Positions 7,755-17,807 of a DNA stretch of 64,000 nt are shown here, one piece after another (the first letter of the stretch is position 1; the number at the start of each line of letters is the position of its first letter). The notes under the pieces were generated by a model, which worked only from the letters and a program-made list of their open reading frames with translations, made no database searches and had not been told where the DNA came from. Source of the stretch: Clostridia bacterium (GTDB lineage: Bacteria; Bacillota; Clostridia; UBA1381); contig JAGBHE010000095.1 of assembly GCA_017935675.1 (NCBI GenBank), forward strand, positions 92,191 to 156,190, in the 5' to 3' direction. The position numbers and the translations under genes are program-made.

Positions 7755-9114
7755 TATCAATCGGCATGGTAAAGGTGAAGGTACTGCCGCAGCCGGGGCT
7801 GCTTACAACGTTCAGTCCGGCATTAAAGAGCTTTGCAATCTCCTTTACCATGGAAAGTCCAAGTCCCGTGCTTCCGCTTTCGTCACGTTGTCTTGCGGTG
7901 TCAATCTGATAGAAGCGGTCCCATATACGGTCAATATGCTCAGGTGCAATACCTTCTCCGTCATCAGTAACAGAAAAAACAATATTTCCGTCTTTTTTTT
8001 CTAAAGAAACAGAAACGCTTCCGTTATCACGTCCGTATTTAAACGCATTGCCGATAAGGTTGGCAAAAACGCGTGTAAGCATAACCCTGTCTGTAAAAAT
8101 TATAATCTCCGGCTCAATATTCTTTTCAAGGCGTATACCTCGCTTTGAAACCTCCGATTGATCGTCACATATAAAACTCAAAAGCTCGGAGACATCCGTT
8201 TCCTCCGAAGAAAGCCTGAAAACACCCCTGTCCATTCTTGACATTGCAAGAAGCTCAGAAATAAGCTTTGACATCCGCTCCGCCTGCTCCTTTATATCTC
8301 CCGCTGCTTCCTTATACTCATGTTCACTGCAAGGGCAGTTCAGCATATACTCACATTCTGATATAATTACTGCTACAGGTGTGCGAAGCTCATGAGATGC
8401 ATCAGAGGTAAACTGCTTTTCCGCTTCAAAATTTTTTTGAAGCTTCTCAAGCATATCATCAAAGGTTGATGCAAGACGATGTATTTCATCATCTCCCCTT
8501 TCAAGCCCAATGCGCTCCGAGAGGTCGTTGCTGTCACAAATTTTACGCGCAGTTTCAGTTATTTTTTCTACAGGGCTCAGCAAACGCTTTGATATAAAAT
8601 AACCTCCGCAGGAAGCAAAAATTATAAGCAAAGAAATCATCAGCACATTTGCAAGCAAAGAAGAACCGGCAATCATTGACGCGTTTGATTTGCTGATAAT
8701 ACCTCTTACCCAGACCCTGTATGTATTCCCCACCCAGATAAGGCGGTCATATACATAGTAATTCTGCCCGGCACGGGAAACCTCAGAAATAACATTATTA
8801 TGAAATACCTGTTCTGCCGACGCATCAAAATCAGGCGGAAGCTCTCCGTACAAAAGTTTTCCGTCTTCCGTGTATACCGAAATATGTACGCCTTCATCAA
8901 AATATCTGAAGCTCGGACGAAAATAAAGATCACCGTGATTAACGTCAATTCTTGCAGAATTATCACTCACATGACTTGCAAGCATTCTTCTTGTATCTCC
9001 TTCGATAAGCGTCTTGCTTGATACTATCATGAGAATTGTTATTATAATGCCGAGAATCAGCATTGCGGCTGCATACCAGATGGAAAGTCTGACCTTGATT
9101 GATAGGTTTTTCAT
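7732..9114 (-). CDS. Sensor histidine kinase, HAMP-HisKA-HATPase type
   Basis: Membrane sensor of a two-component system. TM1 is about residues 10-33, an extracytoplasmic region of about 115 residues follows, TM2 is about 150-173, then HAMP, the phosphoacceptor His241 in SDASHELRTPV, the N box NLIGNAFKYG, the G1 motif DDGEGI, WDRFYQ and the G2 motif GSTGLGLSMV. Translationally coupled by an ATGA overlap to the response regulator before it; both follow the alarmone synthetase. The sensed signal cannot be read from the sequence. Its 3' end overlaps a convergent gene by 23 bases. Confidence 0.92.
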   Translation of the reverse strand: MKNLSIKVRLSIWYAAAMLILGIIITILMIVSSKTLIEGDTRRMLASHVSDNSARIDVNHGDLYFRPSFRYFDEGVHISVYTEDGKLLYGELPPDFDASAEQVFHNNVISEVSRAGQNYYVYDRLIWVGNTYRVWVRGIISKSNASMIAGSSLLANVLMISLLIIFASCGGYFISKRLLSPVEKITETARKICDSNDLSERIGLERGDDEIHRLASTFDDMLEKLQKNFEAEKQFTSDASHELRTPVAVIISECEYMLNCPCSEHEYKEAAGDIKEQAERMSKLISELLAMSRMDRGVFRLSSEETDVSELLSFICDDQSEVSKRGIRLEKNIEPEIIIFTDRVMLTRVFANLIGNAFKYGRDNGSVSVSLEKKDGNIVFSVTDDGEGIAPEHIDRIWDRFYQIDTARQRDESGSTGLGLSMVKEIAKLFNAGLNVVSSPGCGSTFTFTMPIDTIPDESP

Positions 9115-9779
9115 ACCTGACTCAGCTCCTTAAGAAAATATCCGTTATCCTCCTCTACATATACATTTGCATTTAATGACTTAAGCTTTTTATTTATGTA
9201 AGAAATATACATACGAACTATAAGTTCATCTCCGACATCATTCCATATTTTATGATAAAAGGTTTTTGATGTAATAGGATAGCCTTTTTCAGAAATCAGC
9301 ATGGTAAGCATTGTACACTCCATATTGTTAAGTCTCAGGGCGGAGTCATCGTTTTTTATCTCCAGCTGAGCTGTATCGACCACAACATTACCTACAGAAT
9401 AGATTGTCTGCTTTGTTTTTTCAAGCATGCGCGTCTGCGCACGCATTCTCGCAAGAAGTTCTTCAGACGCAAAGGGCTTGGTGAGATAATCGTTTGCACC
9501 TGCGTCAAGACCATTAATTCTGTCTTCAAGCTCTGCCTTTGCAGTGAGCATTATAATAGGCGTGTCTATACCTGCATCACGTATTTTTTTCATCGCATCA
9601 ATACCGCTCATAACCGGCATCATTACATCAAGAACAAGTATATCGTATTCGTTTTTCATAGCATATTCAAGAGCTGTGCCGCCGTCATAAACAGCGTCAA
9701 CCTCACATCCGTTATGAGTTAATATTGCCGCTATTACTTTAGATAAATGCTTTTCATCCTCTGCATATAAAACCTTCAA
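9111..9779 (-). CDS. OmpR-family response regulator
   Basis: The 222-residue protein has a receiver domain with acidic D8/D10-type pocket, phosphoacceptor Asp51 in LVLDVMMP, Thr in IIMLTAKAE and Lys in DYLTKPFAS, then a winged-helix DNA-binding domain at about 125-218. The C-terminal part is somewhat diverged: it reads RMYISYINKKLKSLNANVYV where most OmpR relatives have VDVHIRRLRKKL and an R-G-GY wing. Partner of the kinase that follows with a 4-base overlap; starts 18 bases after the alarmone synthetase, so the three are probably one operon. Confidence 0.92.
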   Translation of the reverse strand: MKVLYAEDEKHLSKVIAAILTHNGCEVDAVYDGGTALEYAMKNEYDILVLDVMMPVMSGIDAMKKIRDAGIDTPIIMLTAKAELEDRINGLDAGANDYLTKPFASEELLARMRAQTRMLEKTKQTIYSVGNVVVDTAQLEIKNDDSALRLNNMECTMLTMLISEKGYPITSKTFYHKIWNDVGDELIVRMYISYINKKLKSLNANVYVEEDNGYFLKELSQV

Positions 9780-9797
9780 AATAATCCTTATCCTTTC

Positions 9798-10406
9798 TCA
9801 GTCAAATTCACCTTTTATCATATCACGTATTGCCTGCATCTTTATATCCGTTGAAGCTATATCATCTGCACAGCTTTTTAATTCACCGGCTATAAACTCC
9901 TGGTTTTCGATATTCTTTTTATATTTCATTTCATGTTCAAGGCTTGCCCAACAATCCATAGCAATCGTGCGCAGCTGTATTTCTGCATTAACCATGTGTG
10001 TTTCGTCCGCAACATAAATAGGAACCCTCACAATCATGTGATAGCTTCTGTAGCCGTTGGGCTTCGGTTTTTTTATATAATCCTTTTCTTCAATAACCTC
10101 TATATCACGTCTTGCCCGTATCATGTCAGCAACGGAATAGACATCATCAATATATGAACAAATTATACGGACTCCTGCAATATCATACAAATTTTCAAGA
10201 GCTGCTTCAGCTGTCTGCGGCAAGCCGCGCAGTTTAAGCTTTGCAAAAGCGCTTTCCTTTGTCTTTACCCTGCTTCTCATACTTTCAATACAATCCCTGC
10301 CACGCCTTGATTTCATGTATTTTTTAATTATTGTCATACAAGATAAAAGCTCAACAATGGCAGCCTCTACATATATTTTTGATTCCTCGTACAAAAGTTC
10401 CTCCAA
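9798..10406 (-). CDS. Small alarmone synthetase ((p)ppGpp synthetase, RelQ/RelP-like)
   Basis: A 202-residue RelA/SpoT synthetase domain without hydrolase, TGS or ACT parts. Visible motifs are SRVKTKESAFAKL (ATP-binding), the DIAGVRIICSYIDDVY strand, the G-loop DYIKKPKPNGYRSYH and the catalytic EIQLRTIAMDCWASLEHEMKYK, cut here as EIQLRTIAMDCW and SLEHEMKYK. It transfers pyrophosphate from ATP to GDP or GTP. Translation probably starts at TTG 10406, preceded by GGGGGA; no ATG is suitably placed. First gene of a likely operon with the response regulator and kinase that follow, an arrangement that may tie the stringent signal to an envelope sensor. Confidence 0.88.
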   Translation of the reverse strand: MEELLYEESKIYVEAAIVELLSCMTIIKKYMKSRRGRDCIESMRSRVKTKESAFAKLKLRGLPQTAEAALENLYDIAGVRIICSYIDDVYSVADMIRARRDIEVIEEKDYIKKPKPNGYRSYHMIVRVPIYVADETHMVNAEIQLRTIAMDCWASLEHEMKYKKNIENQEFIAGELKSCADDIASTDIKMQAIRDMIKGEFD

Positions 10407-10504
10407 AGCAATCCCCCGCTTTAAGTATTCTATAAGTACATGATACTATAAAATTATTAAGTTGTGATTAACTGTCTGTAAAAACATATGTAATTTTAAT
10501 TAAC

Positions 10505-10545
10505 AAAAAAAGCTTAAGGGTCATAAGCTCAGACCCTTAAGCTTT
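10505..10545 (-). terminator. Strong intrinsic terminator of the SLH protein gene
   Basis: AAGCTTAAGGGTC (10510-10522) and GACCCTTAAGCTT (10532-10544) pair perfectly, extended by one pair to 14 bp, with a 9-base loop. On the minus strand the stem is followed by a run of T. It sits 13 bases after the stop of the SLH gene and separates it from the alarmone synthetase operon. Confidence 0.9.
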
Positions 10546-10557
10546 CAAAGCTAAAGA

Positions 10558-13524
10558 TTATTCATAAATAAGAATCATCTTGCACTTTCTGTCAGTTCCC
10601 TTTGTTCCATACATATATACTGCAACCTTGCTGCACTTCGTATCATAGAAAACTGCACCGTTTAATCCATCAGCAGTTACTCTTTCTGTGGTAGAGCCCT
10701 CAAGATAAGGAGTAACCTTGTTTCCTGCATCGTTGAATCTATAAATTATTGTGCTGTCTTCAATTGAAACAATGCTTTCATTTATATCTTCAGGCAGCTT
10801 ACCATTTACAAATCCGTCACGCGTTAAGCGAAGTGAATACTTTCCGCCGTCCTCAAGAACCTCTACAACGTTTGCGGCATATGCATATCCGTAAGAGCTT
10901 GTCTCATATGGAGTTAAAACCGATCCATCCTTTTTATATGAAGAATACCATTCAAATTTGCTGTCGGTAAAGTCATACTCATCCCCGGCAAGAACTTCTT
11001 TCACATCATTATAAGAAATTGCAATTTCTGCATTCATCAAGCCTTGCGAAGAATCAGAGCCGGCTCTGAACAAATCTCCGATTCCGAGATCTGCAACATC
11101 AACCAGATTATAGTTTACATCCTCATCATCAAGATTTATATTTTCTGCTTCAGCAGTTCTGTTCACAGCTGTTGCTGCGCTGTTAAAGAAGTTAACAGCA
11201 TAAACCTCTTCATCATTCTTCATAGTAGGATATATGTTTTCCGACATAAGCCAGAGATTGCTGCTGTTTACAGGCTTTGAGCTTGAAGATTCCGAGCCGA
11301 ATAAAAGCACAAGATTAGCAATCTTAGAATTGTTTACATTATACGGCTGAACAAGGTACCTGCTATCCGAAGTAAATGATGACATTGTACGCTTGCTGTA
11401 TGATGATGTCTTTGATCTGTCTGAAGGAACATAAATAAAGGTTGTTGACGAGTTAACAATGAACTTGCCGTCGAAGTTGTTTGAACCTTTATATGTTGTA
11501 TAAGCAAGCTTACCGTCAGAACCAATACAGCTGTCATATAAAATCATTGCAGAAGAATCTTCTGTTTTTGTTCCTTCCTTTGTTTCATCAACAGTTATTA
11601 TTTCATCAATTTCCGTACCGTTAACAGAAATTCTTGCAATCTTGCTGACATTAGCGCCGGTTGTTGATACCGATGAGAAACGTGTAGCATCAGGCAAAGT
11701 CATTGTATCAACATCCTTAAGTATCTCAACAGCGCCTTCGACAGACATACTTTCACCATTTAATTTTACCTTTTCCGGTATACTGTATGTTTTAACACCG
11801 CCTGCTGACGGAACATAAGCCGTAACGGTAGCGCTGTCCTGGTCATCGCTTAAAACAGCTTTAACGATATAAGCATAAGGATATGTAACCTCGGTTGTGG
11901 AAAGAGTACCGTAAACAATTGTGTTATAATTGTCAACATAGAAGGTTCCCTGTGTAGAGGATTCAATCTTTATACCGTTCTCGTCAAAATACTGCTGTGC
12001 AAAATCACTTATCTTATAATCCTTTGAGTTAATTGTAACCTTGTTCTCGTCTGAAGAATAAGCTGTGATTTTTCCGGTAACAGGCGTTGAATTAACCTTA
12101 ACGGTATACATATCTCCGTCAAGACTTGCTGCTACAAGAACAACGTCATTGGCTTTAATGGATGTCGTCGAAATTGATGCGCCTGAAGCATTTGTTATGG
12201 TAAATGTATATTTAACATCATCGGGATCAAGTACAACCGAAGGGAGATAGCCGTCCGGATTACCGTTTTTAAACTTCACCTTATTCGTGATTGTATAGTC
12301 AACTGTTGACGGTGTCTTTGTTGCAACCATAAACTCATAGTCGGTAATCTCTATAATATCAATAGAGTTGTCACTTCCGCTGTCCGTGAGTCTCAATTCG
12401 CCGTAAATAAATCCGGTGCTTGCGGGAGAGAGCCAGTCATCAAGACGGCTTTCAAAATCAGTAACCGCTTTTCCGTTATAATATACAGATATTTCTTCAG
12501 GTTTAAAGGAAATGCTCTTGGATTTTCCGTCTTCCGTGTAATATCTGATATTAGAACCGTTAAACGAATCAATGTCCTCACTGTTGATTGTGGTTATGGT
12601 ATTTTTAACTGTTTCAAGGTCAAGCTCAACAAGGGTATTTACATCTCCGCCCTTGCCTTCCTTGTAAAATACAACAGCCTGCTGACCGAGGAGGTTTTCA
12701 ATAACAGACTTGTCCTCTGTATACGTGGTGTAATCCATCTTAACAATCTCGTTGCCCTTCAAACGAACAGCCATTTCATCGTTAAGAAGTGTATCCGCAA
12801 AATCAGCTGTAACCTTGTCCTCAATACCGACAATAGTAGCTTTTTCCTTAACGATACCCATATATGTTTCCATAAAGGTCTCAAGATTGGATTCAAGCCT
12901 TCCGGTAGTTGCGTTGTACACAGGTACATCAACCTCAAGCACATTATAAATGAGCTGAGCAACAATTCCGCGCGATGCGGCGCCGGACTGATTTGCATTT
13001 ACAGCGCCTTTTGTAATTCCGAGAGTATTAGCCTCAGCAATGTAACCGTTAGGCCATCCGCCGAGCGCTGTTGCAGCCGGTTCATAACCTGCAGCGCAGA
13101 CAATCATCTTTACAGCCTGCTCATATGTAACCTGTTCGTCAGGACGGAAAGTAGAATCCTCAAAACCGTTTACAATACCTCTGCCGCTTGCAAGGATGAT
13201 GTTCTTCTTTGCCCAGTGCTCATTAACATCTGTAAAAGATGACGTATCAGCAGCAGCTGAATCTGCAATACCGAGAGCAACAGTGATAATTTTTGTAAAC
13301 TCCGCTCTCGTAATCTCGCCCTCAGGCTTAAATGAAAACGTGCCGTTGCCGTCATCATAGCCATTGATTATTCCAAGCTTGGACAATGTAATAATAGCAC
13401 TGCTGTACTGAGTAGAGCTTGTTACATCGGAAAACGATGTAGATGCGGCTTTTACAATGCCGCCAAATGACAGGCTGCTGAAAAGACACGCAGCTGCCAG
13501 TACAAGTGAAAACTTTCGTTTCAT
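10558..13524 (-). CDS. SLH-domain S-layer-type surface protein, 988 residues
   Basis: Secreted and held to the wall by SLH domains that bind pyruvylated secondary polymer. A signal peptide ends near AKAAS (about 25); SLH1 is about 29-86 (GIINGYDDG, ITRAEFTKI), SLH2 about 94-146 (GIVNGFEDSTFRPDEQVTYEQA), and a diverged third unit about 150-200 contains GGWPNGYIAEANTLGIT. The remaining 780 residues are beta-rich, Ser/Thr/Asp-rich and without recognised domain. The arrangement and the GGxPxGYxAEAxxxGI motif recur in the proteins at 50581 and 56195, so they form a paralogous family. It has its own consensus promoter and strong terminator, suggesting a highly expressed single gene; it could be a main S-layer component. 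Confidence 0.88.
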   Translation of the reverse strand: MKRKFSLVLAAACLFSSLSFGGIVKAASTSFSDVTSSTQYSSAIITLSKLGIINGYDDGNGTFSFKPEGEITRAEFTKIITVALGIADSAAADTSSFTDVNEHWAKKNIILASGRGIVNGFEDSTFRPDEQVTYEQAVKMIVCAAGYEPAATALGGWPNGYIAEANTLGITKGAVNANQSGAASRGIVAQLIYNVLEVDVPVYNATTGRLESNLETFMETYMGIVKEKATIVGIEDKVTADFADTLLNDEMAVRLKGNEIVKMDYTTYTEDKSVIENLLGQQAVVFYKEGKGGDVNTLVELDLETVKNTITTINSEDIDSFNGSNIRYYTEDGKSKSISFKPEEISVYYNGKAVTDFESRLDDWLSPASTGFIYGELRLTDSGSDNSIDIIEITDYEFMVATKTPSTVDYTITNKVKFKNGNPDGYLPSVVLDPDDVKYTFTITNASGASISTTSIKANDVVLVAASLDGDMYTVKVNSTPVTGKITAYSSDENKVTINSKDYKISDFAQQYFDENGIKIESSTQGTFYVDNYNTIVYGTLSTTEVTYPYAYIVKAVLSDDQDSATVTAYVPSAGGVKTYSIPEKVKLNGESMSVEGAVEILKDVDTMTLPDATRFSSVSTTGANVSKIARISVNGTEIDEIITVDETKEGTKTEDSSAMILYDSCIGSDGKLAYTTYKGSNNFDGKFIVNSSTTFIYVPSDRSKTSSYSKRTMSSFTSDSRYLVQPYNVNNSKIANLVLLFGSESSSSKPVNSSNLWLMSENIYPTMKNDEEVYAVNFFNSAATAVNRTAEAENINLDDEDVNYNLVDVADLGIGDLFRAGSDSSQGLMNAEIAISYNDVKEVLAGDEYDFTDSKFEWYSSYKKDGSVLTPYETSSYGYAYAANVVEVLEDGGKYSLRLTRDGFVNGKLPEDINESIVSIEDSTIIYRFNDAGNKVTPYLEGSTTERVTADGLNGAVFYDTKCSKVAVYMYGTKGTDRKCKMILIYE

Positions 13525-13624
13525 GTTTTATCCTCCTTAAGAGATTAAATAATTTGCCTCGTCCGCCCACCAAAAACATTCAAAGCAGCAAGACACAGAC
13601 GTAAGCATTTATGTCTATGTAGCT

Positions 13625-13653
13625 ATTGTATCATCTTTTTGTCAATAAGTCAA
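13625..13653 (-). promoter_or_regulatory. Promoter of the SLH surface protein gene
   Basis: TTGACT (13648-13653), 17 bases, TACAAT (13625-13630) on the minus strand, about 100 bases before the gene. The 5' untranslated region contains a short hairpin, AGAC-TAA pairing with TTA-GTCT, near 13597-13616, and AAGGAGG just before the ATG. The rest of the 270 bases between this gene and dacF holds nothing I recognise. Confidence 0.75.
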
Positions 13654-13794
13654 TGGTTTTTTTGTAAGAATATCATGGTAATCGAAAATATTTGTAACGT
13701 TTTAATAAACAATCCGAACAAATATGTATCATATTAACAAAAAGGATATTTTTTTTGCCCTCATCCGTTAAGGGATGTATCGGAACAGCACCCC

Positions 13795-14901
13795 CTAATG
13801 AAAATTAAAGACTTTTTGAAAAAAACCGATAAATTTTTCCGCAAAATTTTTCTTTTTGATATACTCTCTGCCGGCAACAAGCTCATGTTCAGCTACTACT
13901 CTGCCGTCAAAGATTACCTCACAGAAGCCCAGCTTATCCCCTTCTTCAACATCAGCGTCAACCTCCGGCACCGTATGAAGGACAACTTCAAGCTTTGACT
14001 CATCTCCCCTGCACAGAGCCAAAGAAAAATCCTCTTTGCTTTTTACGGGAATAATGATGTCGTCCGGGCTTTTGAGCTCCTTAAGAACCTTATCCGTTTC
14101 AAGAACGGTTTTCCACCGTATGTTTTCAAAGCCGTAATCAAGCAAAGCAGCGTGATCCCTCCAGTCATCGGGGTCTCCGAGTGTTACACAGACAAGGGTT
14201 ACACCATCGCGCTCTGCTGCCGACACAAGACACCTTCCTACCTTTTTCGTATATCCGGTTTTTACGCCGATACAGCCGTCATATAAATTAAGCAGTTTGT
14301 TATGATTTGAAAAATACAGTGTTCCTGCGGAATAATCAGTTTTATGTATCCGTGTCGAAACAATTTTTCTGAATTCTTCATTATTTAAAGCGTATGACGA
14401 AATCCGCGCAAGATCGGCTGCTGTTGTGTAATGACCCTCACTATCAAGACCGCTCGGATTTTTAAAGGATGTGTTCACTGCGCCGATTTCAGCAGCCTTC
14501 TCATTCATCTTCTCCGCAAAACAGCTTATGTTTCCGGAAACATGCTCCGCAACAGCAACCGCCGCGTCATTCCCGGAATTAAGCATCAGGCCGTAAAGAA
14601 GCTCGCCCATGGGTATTTTATCCCCTTGTCTCAGATAAGCGCTCGATCCCTCCTGCATAACCGCAAGATTACTGACGGTTACTTCATCATCAGGTTTTGA
14701 ATTTTCAAGCGCCACAACAGCTGTCATAATTTTCGTTGTGCTTGCCATAGGATATTCTTCAAACCCGTTATATTCATAAATTATACTGCCGGTCTTTTGT
14801 TCCATCAGGCAGGCATGCATTGCGGATATTTCCGGAGGTGCAGCCTCCGCGGACACAGACAGCAAAAATACAGCTGCGGCTGTCAATAAAAGCTTTTTCA
14901 A
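13795..14901 (-). CDS. D-alanyl-D-alanine carboxypeptidase (PBP5/DacF type)
   Basis: Trims the terminal D-Ala of peptidoglycan stem peptides outside the membrane. A signal peptide covers about residues 1-20. Active-site motifs are SxxK as STTK at 54-57, SGN at 109-111 and KTG at 214-216, in the family order. A beta-rich C-terminal domain follows and ends in a short amphipathic helix near FAEKFIGFFQKVF, the usual membrane anchor. I place the start at TTG 14901 rather than GTG 14910, because GGAGTGA then lies 8 bases before it and the signal peptide begins with the usual KKLLL. Stands alone between the SLH gene and the arg genes. Confidence 0.9.
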   Translation of the reverse strand: MKKLLLTAAAVFLLSVSAEAAPPEISAMHACLMEQKTGSIIYEYNGFEEYPMASTTKIMTAVVALENSKPDDEVTVSNLAVMQEGSSAYLRQGDKIPMGELLYGLMLNSGNDAAVAVAEHVSGNISCFAEKMNEKAAEIGAVNTSFKNPSGLDSEGHYTTAADLARISSYALNNEEFRKIVSTRIHKTDYSAGTLYFSNHNKLLNLYDGCIGVKTGYTKKVGRCLVSAAERDGVTLVCVTLGDPDDWRDHAALLDYGFENIRWKTVLETDKVLKELKSPDDIIIPVKSKEDFSLALCRGDESKLEVVLHTVPEVDADVEEGDKLGFCEVIFDGRVVAEHELVAGREYIKKKNFAEKFIGFFQKVFNFH

Positions 14902-14988
14902 AATAATCACTCCGTTTCATTACTCATTACGATTTTATGAAAAAACATAAGAGTATAGAACAGCCCGGAGGATTTAAAAAGGAAAAGC

Positions 14989-16362
14989 TTACTTTAATTC
15001 CGCCTCAGCAGCTGCGATAGCGGAATTTACTGCCTCTTTTGCCGGTCCGCCGACCAGCTTTCTTTCGTTCACGCAGGTATCCATACTTATGGCATTATAT
15101 ATATCATCATCTATTTTTTCTGAAAATTCTTTGAATTCCTCCATAGTAAAATCATCAAGATTCTTTTCATTTTCAATAGCGTAAAATACCATTCTGCCGA
15201 CAATGCCGTGAGCTTCGCGGAACGGGACGCCCTTTTTCACAAGATAATCCGCCGCATCTGTGGCATTTGTAAAGCCTCCCTTTGCGCCCTGAAGCATTTT
15301 GTCCTTCTTAACCTTCATGGAGGCAAGCATATCTATAAAAACAGGAAGGCACATTTTTACAGTGTCAACAGAGTCAAATATAGGCTCCTTATCCTCCTGC
15401 ATATCCTTGTTGTACGCAAGAGGTATACCTTTCATTGTTGTGAGAAGTCCCATCAAGTGCCCGTAAACTCTCCCGGTTTTTCCGCGTATAAGCTCGGCAA
15501 CATCAGGATTTTTCTTCTGGGGCATTATTGAACTGCCGGTTGAATACGCGTCATCCATTTCTACAAAAGAAAATTCGTGGCTTGACCACAGAATTAATTC
15601 CTCACAAAATCTGCTGAGATGCATCATTATAATAGAAAGACATCCGGCAAGCTCAATACAGAAATCCCTGTCACTGACGCCGTCAAGGCTGTTAGCGGTA
15701 ATTTTTTCAAATCCAAGCTCCCCGGCAACGAATTCTCTGTCAAGAGGATAAGTAGTTCCGGCAAGTGCGCCGCTTCCAAGGGGCATAACCTTCATTCGTC
15801 CCACACAGTCCTCAAGTCTTGCGCAGTCACGCTTAAACATCTCGTAGTATGCCATAAGATGATGTGCAAGCGTTACGGGCTGCGCCTTCTGAAGATGAGT
15901 GTATCCCGGCATAACAGTTTCCGTGTGCTCCTTTGCAAGAGAAATAAGAGTGCTTCTCAGCTGAAGCAGCATTTCTGAAATTTCAGCCGCTTCATCCGAC
16001 AAATACATGCGTATATCAAGCGCAACCTGGTCATTTCTGCTTCTGCCGGTGTGAAGCCGCTTCCCGGCATCACCTATACGCTGAGTCAGTATTGTCTCAA
16101 TATTCATGTGAATATCCTCAGCATCAATCATAAAGCTTATTTTCCCGGCTTCTATATCCTCAAGAATCCCCTGAAGTCCTTCTATTATCTTTTCGGCATC
16201 TTCCGCAGGAATAATGTTTTGTTTCCCGAGCATTTTTGCATGAGCAATACTTCCGCGGATATCCTGCCTGTACATCCTTTTATCGAATCTGATTGATGAA
16301 TTAAAGTCATCCACCTTAACATCGGTGTTTTTACTAAATCTTCCTCCCCAAAGCTTTGCCAT
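14989..16362 (-). CDS. argH: Argininosuccinate lyase
   Basis: Splits argininosuccinate into arginine and fumarate, last step of arginine synthesis. The 457-residue sequence shows [11 protein letters not shown] at the start, [25 protein letters not shown] and the superfamily signature [12 protein letters not shown] with the catalytic serine loop. It follows argG in the same direction; the pair is separated by a 12-bp hairpin without a T tract (16392-16418). GGAGGGA precedes the ATG. Confidence 0.97.
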   Translation of the reverse strand: MAKLWGGRFSKNTDVKVDDFNSSIRFDKRMYRQDIRGSIAHAKMLGKQNIIPAEDAEKIIEGLQGILEDIEAGKISFMIDAEDIHMNIETILTQRIGDAGKRLHTGRSRNDQVALDIRMYLSDEAAEISEMLLQLRSTLISLAKEHTETVMPGYTHLQKAQPVTLAHHLMAYYEMFKRDCARLEDCVGRMKVMPLGSGALAGTTYPLDREFVAGELGFEKITANSLDGVSDRDFCIELAGCLSIIMMHLSRFCEELILWSSHEFSFVEMDDAYSTGSSIMPQKKNPDVAELIRGKTGRVYGHLMGLLTTMKGIPLAYNKDMQEDKEPIFDSVDTVKMCLPVFIDMLASMKVKKDKMLQGAKGGFTNATDAADYLVKKGVPFREAHGIVGRMVFYAIENEKNLDDFTMEEFKEFSEKIDDDIYNAISMDTCVNERKLVGGPAKEAVNSAIAAAEAELK

Positions 16363-16391
16363 TGCGAAACCAGTCCCTCCTTAATTTTTTG

Positions 16392-16418
16392 AAAGCGGCT
16401 TGTAAAACAAGCCGCTTT
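16392..16418 (-). repeat. Intercistronic hairpin between argG and argH
   Basis: AAAGCGGCTTGT and ACAAGCCGCTTT pair perfectly over 12 bp with a 3-base loop, 7 bases after the argG stop and before the argH ribosome site. On the minus strand it is followed by CAAAAAA rather than T, so it is more likely an RNA-stability or processing stem than a full terminator. Confidence 0.6.
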
Positions 16419-16424
16419 TAATAT

Positions 16425-17639
16425 TTATTTTTCACATTTAGCCTTCATCATTGCACGAACCTTCAGCGGCAGTCCGAACAGATTGATAAATCCTTCGCTG
16501 TCCTTGTGGCTGTAAAGCTCATGGCTGTCTCCGAAGCTTGCAATATCCTCGTTATACAAAGAATAAGGACTTGTTGCTCCGGCAGGAGATATACTTCCCT
16601 TATAAAGCTTAAGCTTAACCTCTCCCGTCACTGTTTCAGTCATTGAATCAAACATAGCGGAAAGAGCTTCTCTCAGCGGAGTATGCCATTTACCATCATA
16701 AACGAGCTCTGCAAACTTTATGGCAGCCTGACGCTTAAAGCTCTGCGTGTCGCGGTCAAGGCAAAGATACTCAAGCTCCTGAGCTGCTGCATATAAAATT
16801 GTACCGCCGGGTGTTTCATAAACGCCTCTGGATTTCATTCCGACAAGCCTGTCCTCAACAATATCAGCTATACCAATTCCGTTTTCGCCGCCGATTTTAT
16901 TAAGCTTTTCCACTACGCCGCGAGGTGAAAGCTTTTCGCCGTTTACGGCAACAGCCTCTCCCTTTTCAAATGAAATTGTAACATAAGCGGGTTTATCCGG
17001 AGCTTTTTCCGGAGGAACAGTAAGCTTGAGAAGGCTGTCAAGCTGCGGTTCGTTTGCAGGATCTTCAAGATCCATACCCTCATGACTTATATGCCAGATG
17101 TTACGGTCACGCGAATAAAGTTCTTTTTTTGTTACAGGTATGCTTATGTTATGCTTTTCTGCGTAGTCAACAGCATCCTCACGTGACTTAATGTCCCATA
17201 TACGCCAGGGAGCTATTATTTTAAGGTGCGGTGCAAGAGCTTTGATTGTAAGCTCAAACCTTACCTGGTCATTCCCCTTGCCGGTTGCGCCGTGGCATAT
17301 AGCAACAGCACCCTCCTTCAAAGCAACCTCAACAAGCTTTTCGGCAATTATCGGGCGGGCGTGAGATGTACCGAGCAAATATTTACCCTCATATACAGCG
17401 CCTGCTTTCACAGTCGGATATATGTAGTTTTTCACATAATCATCAACAAGATCCGCAATATAAACCTTTGATGCACCTGCTGCCTTTGCTCTTTCCTCAA
17501 GACCGTCGGTTTCCTTTCCCTGACCTACATTACCGCAAACGGCTATAACCTCGTAATCATAATTTTCAATGAGCCATGAAATTATAATAGACGTATCAAG
17601 TCCGCCGGAATATGCAAGAACAACTTTTTCCTTAGCCAT
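16425..17639 (-). CDS. argG: Argininosuccinate synthase
   Basis: Joins citrulline and aspartate with ATP. The 404-residue protein begins with the PP-loop [10 protein letters not shown], followed by [23 protein letters not shown], the citrulline/Asp-binding [14 protein letters not shown] and [18 protein letters not shown] precedes the ATG. First gene of an argG-argH unit driven by the promoter at 17691-17719; divergently arranged to ruvC. Other arginine genes are not in the window. Confidence 0.97.
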   Translation of the reverse strand: MAKEKVVLAYSGGLDTSIIISWLIENYDYEVIAVCGNVGQGKETDGLEERAKAAGASKVYIADLVDDYVKNYIYPTVKAGAVYEGKYLLGTSHARPIIAEKLVEVALKEGAVAICHGATGKGNDQVRFELTIKALAPHLKIIAPWRIWDIKSREDAVDYAEKHNISIPVTKKELYSRDRNIWHISHEGMDLEDPANEPQLDSLLKLTVPPEKAPDKPAYVTISFEKGEAVAVNGEKLSPRGVVEKLNKIGGENGIGIADIVEDRLVGMKSRGVYETPGGTILYAAAQELEYLCLDRDTQSFKRQAAIKFAELVYDGKWHTPLREALSAMFDSMTETVTGEVKLKLYKGSISPAGATSPYSLYNEDIASFGDSHELYSHKDSEGFINLFGLPLKVRAMMKAKCEK

Positions 17640-17690
17640 AATAAAAACCTCCTAAAAATAAAAATTTCCTCTTGAAATTTTCTTTTAAAT

Positions 17691-17719
17691 ATTATATACT
17701 ATATTTTGAGGCAAATCAA
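17691..17719 (-). promoter_or_regulatory. Promoter of argGH
   Basis: TTGATT (17714-17719), 17-base spacer, TATAAT (17691-17696) on the minus strand, about 50 bases upstream of argG. AT-rich flanks at 17740-17790 include an imperfect TATGCAAT/ATTATGCATA repeat that could be a regulator site, but it does not clearly match an ArgR box. Confidence 0.7.
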
Positions 17720-17807
17720 TACCATGTATGAATTTTTGTTTATTTTTATATAAAATTAAAAATATGCAATTATTTTTGTATATTATGCATACCAAAGGAG
17801 AAAAAAT

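Noticed and set aside
13740..13794. Intrinsic terminator after the D,D-carboxypeptidase gene
   Set aside because: CATCC/GGATG gives only a short stem and on the minus strand it is followed by A rather than T.
16392..16418. True terminator between argG and argH
   Set aside because: The 12-bp stem is perfect but no T tract follows on the minus strand, and argH has no promoter of its own that I can see.
17740..17795. ArgR operator between argG and ruvC
   Set aside because: TATGCAAT and ATTATGCATA form only an imperfect repeat and do not fit the ARG-box consensus well; AT-richness makes chance matches likely.
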